Shown here one piece after another: positions 58,014 to 64,000 of a DNA stretch of 64,000 bases. The DNA is from Oceaniferula marina (lineage in GTDB: Bacteria > Verrucomicrobiota > Verrucomicrobiia > Verrucomicrobiales > Akkermansiaceae), in the NCBI RefSeq assembly GCF_013391475.1, contig NZ_JACBAZ010000002.1, positions 186,001 to 250,000 on the forward strand. The letters run 5' to 3'. The position numbers and the translations under genes are program-made. The notes under the pieces were generated by a model that worked only from the letters and a program-made list of their open reading frames with translations, was not told the origin of the DNA and searched no databases. How positions within the stretch are numbered: the first letter of the stretch is position 1; every line of letters starts with the position of its first letter.

Positions 58014-58646
58014 TTATCGACAAATGAGAGAAACGCCTCCAATACTCAGAAGGGTGGATGGTTTGAAATGGGATAACCTTGTTCCCGACAAAAGAATATG
58101 ATCGACGATGTGAGAGCGGTTAAGTCCACCGTGTCGCTTTTCTTGGGTATGAAATGTCAGCGTGAAGGTGACCTCAGTGTTACTGAGATTTTTCAGGCCG
58201 TTGAGTTTTACTTTTTCTTTGCGGGAGCGATTTTCTATACGAGAAATCGTTGTCAGGGATCCGGTTGGCGGACGGGCTTGTCCCTGAGAAATCTGAAGTG
58301 ACCAGGATGGAGTAATGTCATTGGGATGGAACTGCTCATCGAAGCCGTAATCGAAACTGATCTGGTCGAGTGATATTGAGGTAGCGGCATCGATACTGAC
58401 CTTGAACGAAAGTGTATGATTGGGTTCACGAGCAGAGAGTTTGGCTTTATGGTTCATGAAAGACGCATACAGCGTGGGTGATGAGTCAGCCCCCCCGATG
58501 ACCATTGGGGATATTTCGACACCAGATGAAAATGTGTGTTGACTGACTTTTCCGGTGTTAGAATTAAAGTCAAACAGAACGCTCGGCGGATTAGCCTTCA
58601 AAGCTGGAGAAGTGATGAGGGATAAGCTCAGGATGGATTTAAGCAT
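58014..58646 (-). CDS. Secreted sandwich-domain protein with a decayed PEP-CTERM-like end (210 aa)
   Basis: A signal peptide (SILSLSLITSPALKA) precedes a beta-rich domain (about 20-185) with LSFKVSIDAATSISLDQISF followed by DYGFDEQ and SWSLQISQG. This aligns with the second sandwich domain of the downstream esterase-sulfatase (SFTLTIPSGKSFDFNSLSFE, EHGFNEK, YTLSINDG). The C-terminus HFKPSTLLSIGGVSLICR parallels the PEP-CTERM ending (PEPSSAALLGLGGVSLILRRRK): PEP has become FKP and the basic block is only CR. It may therefore no longer be an exosortase substrate. No other function is recognisable. Confidence 0.7.
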   Translation of the reverse strand: MLKSILSLSLITSPALKANPPSVLFDFNSNTGKVSQHTFSSGVEISPMVIGGADSSPTLYASFMNHKAKLSAREPNHTLSFKVSIDAATSISLDQISFDYGFDEQFHPNDITPSWSLQISQGQARPPTGSLTTISRIENRSRKEKVKLNGLKNLSNTEVTFTLTFHTQEKRHGGLNRSHIVDHILLSGTRLSHFKPSTLLSIGGVSLICR

Positions 58647-58837
58647 AAGGACTAGTGCCGGATAAATTAGGTTTTCGAACAGGATGATAAAATAAAGCTA
58701 GGCAGCTCATGTGTTTCACACGAAGGCGCTAAGCCGCAAAGTGATCAACCCATTCTTTCCTTGGCGGCTTTGCGTGAGTTTTCTAACTGCGATGAGATCA
58801 CCCCGACACGGTTGGAAATTTTACAGCCAAAGAGTAA

Positions 58838-58878
58838 ATAAAAATCGGTGACCAACCAGAATGATTGACCACCGATTC
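58838..58878 (-). terminator. Intrinsic terminator after PEP-CTERM gene 58902-59552
   Basis: The stem ATCGGTG / CACCGAT with a long, partly paired loop is followed on the minus strand by TTTTATT. It lies about 25 bp after the PEP-CTERM stop codon. The 190 bases further on, to the start of the next gene, hold nothing I can identify. Confidence 0.7.
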
Positions 58879-58901
58879 AAAACAGTATGGTTATTGGGTT
58901 G

Positions 58902-59552
58902 TTACTTACGGCGACGCAAGATCAGTGCAATTCCACCGAGACCGAGAAGGGCTGTGGAGGATGGCTCTGGAACCGCAGTGTATGACACTGCTATATTATC
59001 AATTCTATAATCATTACCACCAATTGTGGATTGAAAACTGAGGTCTCCGGTTGTGACTCCGTCTGAAGTAATTACGAAATTAAATGACTGAGAGCTGATA
59101 GATTGAGTAACCCCACTGGCTGCTTGTGTGCCAAGCCCTGCGAAATTAATAAGTAAAGTGCTACCGTTACCAGCATTACCCCTCCATACATCAAATTCGA
59201 CTGTGACAGTGTCTCCGGTATTCAGAATGAAGCCGCCGAGATTCTGACTAATGGTTTGATTCATGACCAAAGCAGCATTGTTCCCCTCTGTAGGTTGAGT
59301 GAAACCTGAGCCAGGGTTGATTACATAACCAAGTTGGGTAGTCGTATTGGATTCAGTCCATCCTGTGATCGTTCCATCACCGGAATTACTTGTAGTTGCG
59401 TCATAAAAACTAGTAGATGATTGAGAGTTATTTTGTCCATCAGCTACAGTTTGAGTTTCAAATCCAGCATTCAGCACAGTGATTGTGGTAGCTGCATTGA
59501 CGAAGCTAGCACCCGCAAGGAGAGCCGCTGATAATAGTATGGTTTTTTTCAT
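58902..59552 (-). CDS. PEP-CTERM sorting-domain protein (216 aa)
   Basis: A signal peptide (TILLSAALLAGASFVNA) precedes a jelly-roll-like ectodomain opening TTITVLNAGFETQTVADGQN (NAGFE, compare NGSFE and NGGFE in other copies), with GDTVTVEFDVWRGNAGNGST and a closing NDYRIDNIAVSYTAVPEPSS. The sorting end is LLGLGGIALILRRRK. It follows the FecR/LamG gene by 25 bp and is separated from the next gene by a terminator. It is the anchored member of the 53-62 kb module; the enzyme of this module resembles not this ectodomain but that of the following gene. Confidence 0.88.
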   Translation of the reverse strand: MKKTILLSAALLAGASFVNAATTITVLNAGFETQTVADGQNNSQSSTSFYDATTSNSGDGTITGWTESNTTTQLGYVINPGSGFTQPTEGNNAALVMNQTISQNLGGFILNTGDTVTVEFDVWRGNAGNGSTLLINFAGLGTQAASGVTQSISSQSFNFVITSDGVTTGDLSFQSTIGGNDYRIDNIAVSYTAVPEPSSTALLGLGGIALILRRRK

Positions 59553-59577
59553 AATAGTAGTTTCTGTTTTGGTTTAA

Positions 59578-61095
59578 TCACTGGGCGAATAGATGTTTGG
59601 CTTCTTTTTCAGACATATATCCATCAAAGATTTTCAGTTCATCGATTTCTCCGGTGAAGAATTTTCGTTTACCTATGTCGGGGTAGAGGTCGCAGCCGAT
59701 CATGAGGGGCACGGCTTGATTCGTGATGATGGTGGTTTTTGGAGCGGTGGCTTCGCGTGCCCCCTGGGCGCCGGGGATAGTTTTGGCTTTGTGCCCATTG
59801 AGGTAGATATCCGCTTGGGGCAAGCCCTTGGCGTTGAGCTTGCCGGTAGAAGTGATGGTGATGTGTTGCCATTGATCCGGCTGAATCGGCTGGTTCGCTG
59901 TGATCCAGCTGTTCCCCCATGAAAGACGCATTTGGGTGGGTGTATGCGGGCCTTCGTTATCGAGAGTAACTTTCCATTTACCGTTCTTTTGAGTGCGGTC
60001 ACCCCAGCCGACGATTCCGGGGTTTTTCCGGTAATCGGCATGAGCAGGGATTTTCAGCCAGAAGGCAACGGTGCGTGGGCGCTTGCCGGCAAAGCCTTGC
60101 CAATCGGTGATCACGTGTTGCCCCTTGCCGTTGAGGGATAGAGCTTCTTTGTTTTTCCCCGGAACGGGCAGAGGAGAGCCGATGGCTTTGGTGTGGATCT
60201 CACCCGCTGCCGGGTGGTTGCCCGATACTTGATAGCCACGTTGTTGATCAAACGACCAATGAAGGAAGGGCAATGACGAGGGTAATGAGGCGAGAAAATT
60301 TTCGCGTTTGGTGGGGATGGTGACTAGTCGGCCGACAGGGTCGATGCGGCGCGCCTCGCCGGCGATCAGAGTCGTTGATTCCTTCCGCAGCCGGAGTGCG
60401 GTGACTTCGATCTTCCCATCCAATACGTGCACTTCATCGTGGTCGTTGGCCTTGGCGAGAACCCCAAACTCCGTGCCGAGGTCGACGATGTCGAGCTCTC
60501 TGGTTTTCACCGTGAAGCCTTCGGCTCCTTTGGGGACGTGGAACCAGGCGGTGCCTTGCCCTAGGTAGAGTTGTTTATCGCTGTGTAGGGTGAGGTCGGC
60601 GGGCGCCATGACGATGGCTTTGACGCCGGAGCCGAAGTTGAGCTCGGTGCAGCCTTGGCTGAGCCGGAGTCGGGAGCCAGGCTGCATGCTCTGGCCGACG
60701 GGTTGATTGTTTGCCCCGTCATGGGTCAGGGTGAACTGGGTGCCGGGAGATGTCTGAAATGCCACTGATGGTGGCTGTTCGGAATCGACAAAAAACAGGC
60801 GCATGACGACCAGTGAGATGGCAAGGATGGCGGCGGCAGAGAGGATGGAAACCCTCGCCATTTTCTGCTTTTGAGAGCGCTGTGCGAGCTCGGCAAAGTT
60901 CTCAGCATCACTGCTCAGGCTGAGTTCCCCTTTGGCGAGACGGGAGAGGCCGGTGTCCATGGCCGAACTCAGGCAGTAGAGTCGCATGGCTTCGGGGTCT
61001 TGTTTCAGATAGCTGAAAAGTTCCCGTTGCTCGGTATCGCTGAGCCGGCCGTCCAGGCAGTCTTGAATTTGCTGTTCGAGCTGATGGCGGTTCAT
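59578..61095 (-). CDS. FecR-domain/LamG-domain membrane protein, candidate anti-sigma/sensor (505 aa)
   Basis: The ATG at 61095 overlaps the sigma TGA as ATGA and starts MNRHQLEQQIQDCLDGRLSD, as in the paralogues; an upstream in-frame start at 61134 would lie inside the sigma gene. The cytoplasmic helical part is followed by a membrane helix (VSILSAAAILAISLVVMRLFF), a FecR barrel with DIVDLGTEFGVLAKANDHDE and VHVLDGKIEV, and a LamG domain with RTVAFWLKIPAHADYRKNPG, HITITSTGKLNAKGLPQADI and GEIDELKIFDGYM. The middle resembles the other copies at moderate distance; the ends are specific. Confidence 0.9.
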   Translation of the reverse strand: MNRHQLEQQIQDCLDGRLSDTEQRELFSYLKQDPEAMRLYCLSSAMDTGLSRLAKGELSLSSDAENFAELAQRSQKQKMARVSILSAAAILAISLVVMRLFFVDSEQPPSVAFQTSPGTQFTLTHDGANNQPVGQSMQPGSRLRLSQGCTELNFGSGVKAIVMAPADLTLHSDKQLYLGQGTAWFHVPKGAEGFTVKTRELDIVDLGTEFGVLAKANDHDEVHVLDGKIEVTALRLRKESTTLIAGEARRIDPVGRLVTIPTKRENFLASLPSSLPFLHWSFDQQRGYQVSGNHPAAGEIHTKAIGSPLPVPGKNKEALSLNGKGQHVITDWQGFAGKRPRTVAFWLKIPAHADYRKNPGIVGWGDRTQKNGKWKVTLDNEGPHTPTQMRLSWGNSWITANQPIQPDQWQHITITSTGKLNAKGLPQADIYLNGHKAKTIPGAQGAREATAPKTTIITNQAVPLMIGCDLYPDIGKRKFFTGEIDELKIFDGYMSEKEAKHLFAQ

Positions 61096-61679
61096 GCGGT
61101 TTCTCCTTTCGCTGCGAGTTTGGTTTCGATGCAATGACGCAGCGAGGTTCGGATTCTGAACAAGGTGACGCGGAGCGATCCGGAGCTACGACCGGTGATG
61201 CTCGAGCACTCTTTGATGGATTTTTCCTGTTGGTAGTAGTGCATCACCAGCGAGCGTTGTTTGTCATTCATGCCGGCCAGACAGAGTCGGAGGGCGCGAA
61301 TCACGGAGCCATCGCCGTTGGTCTCCACATCGGGAAGCTGCTCTGACTGCTCGATGATGTGGTCGGTCAGCTCGTCATCGAAGACCAACCAGTTCTGGCG
61401 TTTCTGGGAGGTGAGCCAGGCCCGGGCTTCCCAGCGGGCAATGGCAAAGGCCCAGGCTTTGAAGTTGGTGCCGATTTCGAAGTCCTGGCGTTTTTTCCAG
61501 AGGGTCAGATTGGTGCGTTGCAGGACATCTTCCACACCAGGGTCACCGGGAAGCAGGCTGTGGAGAAAGGCGTGCACGGCCCCCTGATGGGCTGTCAACA
61601 AGACAACAAAATCATCACCATCCTGAGCCTGATTTTGGGCCGGTGGTGTGCTGCTTGTCTGTTTCTCGGAGATTTCCAC
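61092..61679 (-). CDS. ECF-type RNA polymerase sigma factor (195 aa)
   Basis: A hydrophilic N-terminal extension (SEKQTSSTPPAQNQAQDGDD) is followed by region 2 (LLPGDPGVEDVLQRTNLTLWKKRQDFE and FKAWAFAIARWEARAWL) and region 4 (MNDKQRSLVMHYYQQEKSIKECS, GSLRVTLFRIRTSLRHCIETK). It is slightly longer than the other copies because of the extension and a longer linker. The stop overlaps the FecR/LamG start as ATGA. A TTTGTTAAC stretch lies about 30-40 bp upstream on the minus strand and may be part of an autoregulated promoter. Confidence 0.88.
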   Translation of the reverse strand: MEISEKQTSSTPPAQNQAQDGDDFVVLLTAHQGAVHAFLHSLLPGDPGVEDVLQRTNLTLWKKRQDFEIGTNFKAWAFAIARWEARAWLTSQKRQNWLVFDDELTDHIIEQSEQLPDVETNGDGSVIRALRLCLAGMNDKQRSLVMHYYQQEKSIKECSSITGRSSGSLRVTLFRIRTSLRHCIETKLAAKGETA

Positions 61680-61735
61680 TGCATAAGGATACAGCAGAAA
61701 TGACGACGCCTGTTAACAAAGTGCAGAAATTTGGC

Positions 61736-61774
61736 AAAAAAAAATGATCAAGGCCCGTGTCGGGCTCCAGATCA
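61736..61774 (-). terminator. Intrinsic terminator overlapping the stop of the truncated sulfatase
   Basis: GATC-TGG-AGCCCG-ACA-CGGGC-CTT-GATC folds into a hairpin that begins in the TGA stop of the 61772 gene and is followed by nine T on the minus strand. It insulates the sigma gene at 61092-61679 from upstream transcription. Confidence 0.85.
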
Positions 61775-64000
61775 GGAGTCGGTGGCGGCATCCAGTTCGA
61801 CCCGAAAAAAGAGGGGCCCGCTAAGCGGTGGGCTGAGCCTATAGTTTGTGCTGCTGCCAGCGGAGGCCGGCAGACCGCTGGTGACAACGGTGGTCCAATC
61901 GACCAGGTCCGTTGAGCTCAGGATGGTGAAGCTGGTGCCGGCGGCGGACGGCCAGGTGAGGAGCAGCGAGCCGTCGGCTTGCTTGGTCGGAGTGCAGAAA
62001 AAATGGCTGTTGGCATCCAGGGGGTCGGTGCCGAGTCGGACCTCATCGCCGTCCGGAATGTTGTCGCCATCCGAATTGTCGTTGTCCGGGTTGGTTTCCC
62101 CCGGGTCTACCAGGCCGTTGAAGTTCGGGTCTTCGTTTGTATCGGGCAGGCCATCGTTGTCGCTGTCGACGGTAGGGTCATGGGGGATCGAGACCACGTT
62201 GCCGCTGGGGGCGGTGGTGCTGGTCGTCGGGATCAGCGCGCCACGGTCACCCCAGCGCTCGGCGAGCCCCTGGGCGAGAGCGCGGGACATTTGCATCAGG
62301 GTTTCGGGTTGGCTTCCGGCGAGGTTGTTGCTCTCAGTCGGGTCGGAGGCGAGATGGTAGAGTTGGTGACTGTTGTTTTGGAAGTTGTAGATCAGTTTCA
62401 TGTCACCCTGACGGATCCACGAGAAAAAGTCGCTGCGGTGGTTGTGGGGGTAGTGGATGACGATCTCTTGGGGGCGGTGGGTGCCGGGTGTGGCGGAGAA
62501 ATAGGGAACCAGGCTGTGGCTGTCCTCGCCAAAGTCATTGGCTGACGGGAGCCCGGCGGCATTGAGGAAGGTGGCGGGCAGGTCCCAGGAGGTCACGATA
62601 TCGGTTTCGATGCTGTTGGCCGGGATCGGGATGGCTTGTTGGAAGCGGTTGGTGGCATCGGTTAGTGCCCAGCAGGCAATCATCGGAACCCGGCTGCCGC
62701 CTTCCCATTTGGAACCTTTTTTTCCCCGCATGGGAAAGTCACTGAAACTTCCAGATGGCAGGCCGTCGACGGTGACTGCCGGGCTGTCGCTACCGTTGTC
62801 TCCGAGAAAAACAATCAGGGTGTTTTTAGCAACATTCAGGTCGATGAGTTTCTGCCGGATTTCTCCCACCGCGATGTCCATGCCTTCGATCATCGTGGCA
62901 AACTTGGTGTGATTGGATCCGGTGGAGCCGCTGTAGTCACCACTGGCATCCGGGTTGGTGGTGAACGGGGCATGCACGGCGTAGAAGGACATGTTCAGGA
63001 AAAAGGGTTGGCCGCGGCCGACGGCTTCATCCAGTGCCTTGTTGGCTTCGATGGTGAGGGCTTTGGTGAGAAACATCGAGCCGTCATAGGCTTCAAGGCC
63101 GGGCATGCCGCCGTAGCCTGCGGTTCCGATGTAACCGCTGTATGGGTGCCCCCAGCGACTGCCGCCGATGTTGACATCAAAGCCGAGATTCAGCGGGTCA
63201 GCTCCGGTGGTGCCGGATTGGCCAAAGTGCCCCTTACCAACGTGGATGGTGCGGTAGCCGCCTTGTTGCAGCAGTTTGGGTAGGGTGACATCGGTGTGAT
63301 CGAGCCCCTGGCTACGCCAGTTTGTCGGGGAACCGTTGCCTCCGCCGCCCACCCAGTCGGTGACGGCGTGGCGGGCGCTGTTTCTACCTGTCATCAAGCC
63401 GGTGCGGGTGGGACTACAGACCGACTGGGCGTAAGCATTGGTGAAACGCATCCCCTGGCTCGCGAGTGTCTCCATATTCGGGGTGATGTAGAAGTTGTTG
63501 AAGTTGTATTTTTTCGGGGCACCTTCGGCGTCAAGGTTGAAGGGGACGGAGGTGTCCTGGGGGCCCATGTCATCGACGAGGAAAAAGACGATGTTTGGTC
63601 GTGGCGGGCCAACGAAAATGCTTACGCTTTGTGTCACGGTTCCGTTGAGATTTTGTGCACTGATTGTGTAGGTTCCACTGGTGTTCACTGTTATGTCGGT
63701 GCTTCCGTCACCATTGGTTGAGAAGGGTAACAGACTGATGTTTCCTGGGTTAAGTGTGAGGTTGGTCGCGCCATCGGTGATCCAAGAGAATGTGACGCCG
63801 GAGCCCGGTGTTACGTAGGCTTTGCTTGAGCTAAAGGAGGTGATACTTGGTGTAGGGGGGAGCCCATTGTCACCCGAGAGTGTGATGCCGTCATAGATGG
63901 CATAGGCGCCGCCACTGGTCATGTCGCTTTGGTAGACTTCCACTGTGTAAGTTCCCGCTCCCAGAGTATGACCGCTCAGGTTGAAGGCAACGGAGTGATA
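61772..64000 (-). CDS. Multidomain S1-family sulfatase, 5' end outside window (at least 742 aa)
   Basis: The frame is open to the right edge, so the N-terminus is missing. The visible part opens with the end of a sandwich domain (YHSVAFNLSGHTLGAGTYTV) that matches the N-terminal domain of the 53367 protein. An Ig-like linker (VTFSWITDGATNLTLNPGNI) and a sulfatase follow, with PNIVFFLVDDMGPQDTSVPF, CSPTRTGLMTGRNSARHAVT, SFYAVHAPFTTNPDASG and VFLGDNGSD. The C-terminal part has a thrombospondin-3-like repeat (NSDGDNIPDGDEVRLGTDPL) and the final module FTILSSTDLVDWTTVV...GPLFFRVELD. In this paralogous family it is closest by eye to the sulfatase half of 53367 and to 37513. Confidence 0.9.
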   Translation of the reverse strand, partial: YHSVAFNLSGHTLGAGTYTVEVYQSDMTSGGAYAIYDGITLSGDNGLPPTPSITSFSSSKAYVTPGSGVTFSWITDGATNLTLNPGNISLLPFSTNGDGSTDITVNTSGTYTISAQNLNGTVTQSVSIFVGPPRPNIVFFLVDDMGPQDTSVPFNLDAEGAPKKYNFNNFYITPNMETLASQGMRFTNAYAQSVCSPTRTGLMTGRNSARHAVTDWVGGGGNGSPTNWRSQGLDHTDVTLPKLLQQGGYRTIHVGKGHFGQSGTTGADPLNLGFDVNIGGSRWGHPYSGYIGTAGYGGMPGLEAYDGSMFLTKALTIEANKALDEAVGRGQPFFLNMSFYAVHAPFTTNPDASGDYSGSTGSNHTKFATMIEGMDIAVGEIRQKLIDLNVAKNTLIVFLGDNGSDSPAVTVDGLPSGSFSDFPMRGKKGSKWEGGSRVPMIACWALTDATNRFQQAIPIPANSIETDIVTSWDLPATFLNAAGLPSANDFGEDSHSLVPYFSATPGTHRPQEIVIHYPHNHRSDFFSWIRQGDMKLIYNFQNNSHQLYHLASDPTESNNLAGSQPETLMQMSRALAQGLAERWGDRGALIPTTSTTAPSGNVVSIPHDPTVDSDNDGLPDTNEDPNFNGLVDPGETNPDNDNSDGDNIPDGDEVRLGTDPLDANSHFFCTPTKQADGSLLLTWPSAAGTSFTILSSTDLVDWTTVVTSGLPASAGSSTNYRLSPPLSGPLFFRVELDAATDS

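Noticed and set aside
1-64000. Prophage, integrative element or CRISPR
   Set aside because: No integrase, structural phage gene, transposase, Cas gene or regularly spaced direct-repeat array was found in any frame.

Overview
The window reads as chromosomal DNA of a Verrucomicrobiota bacterium, probably a marine member of the Akkermansiaceae/Rubritalea-like lineage. This is inferred from family content only: many secreted Cys-type S1 sulfatases, many PEP-CTERM proteins ending in a Gly/Leu-rich segment plus RRRK, short ECF sigma factors of the Rhodopirellula/Verrucomicrobium type, and FecR/LamG membrane proteins. Forty-one of the 42 protein genes listed lie on the minus strand, so gene order is best read from right to left. 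The genes at both edges are incomplete. No tRNA, rRNA, CRISPR array or transposase gene was seen.

The dominant pattern is a repeated module: ECF sigma factor, then a FecR/LamG membrane protein (usually overlapping it by ATGA), then a PEP-CTERM surface protein, then secreted sulfatases, esterases or glycosidases. Six modules have an intact sigma/FecR/PEP core, with sigma genes at 61.1-61.7, 45.7-46.3, 35.8-36.3, 29.7-30.2, 26.6-27.1 and 6.1-6.7 kb. A seventh is a scar at 30.3-30.7 kb.

Region by region, right to left. 61.8-64.0: truncated sulfatase. 53.4-61.7: sigma, FecR/LamG, PEP-CTERM, a degenerate PEP-CTERM protein and a giant esterase-sulfatase fusion. 46.4-53.3: LamG PEP-CTERM protein, sulfatase, GH20 hexosaminidase, sulfatase. 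36.4-46.3: sigma, FecR/LamG, PEP-CTERM, SASA esterase, sulfatase, GH43-like protein. 30.8-36.3: sigma, FecR/LamG, PEP-CTERM, sulfatase. 27.2-30.7: decayed module fragments plus a core module with no intact enzyme. 15.7-27.1: sigma, FecR/LamG, PEP-CTERM, two sulfatases, two GH29 alpha-L-fucosidases, a GH43-like protein and an alpha/beta hydrolase. 12.9-15.4: PEP-CTERM protein and sulfatase with an in-frame PEP-CTERM tail beyond its stop. 9.2-12.6: GH105-DUF4861-BNR protein. 7.0-9.0: a convergent phosphoesterase/GH18 pair between two copies of a palindromic element. 1-6.7: sigma, FecR/LamG, two PEP-CTERM proteins and a large propeller enzyme.

The inferred biology is secreted, surface-organised breakdown of sulfated, fucose-containing and acetylated polysaccharides, with one trans-envelope switch per substrate (LamG/FecR sensor to sigma factor). 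The most unusual observation is that at four loci the PEP-CTERM protein has the same ectodomain family as a domain fused to the neighbouring secreted enzyme. This suggests that the anchored protein and the enzyme recognise the same ligand or each other. No exosortase, formylglycine-generating enzyme or SusC/SusD-like transporter is present in the window, so these must act from elsewhere if they are used.
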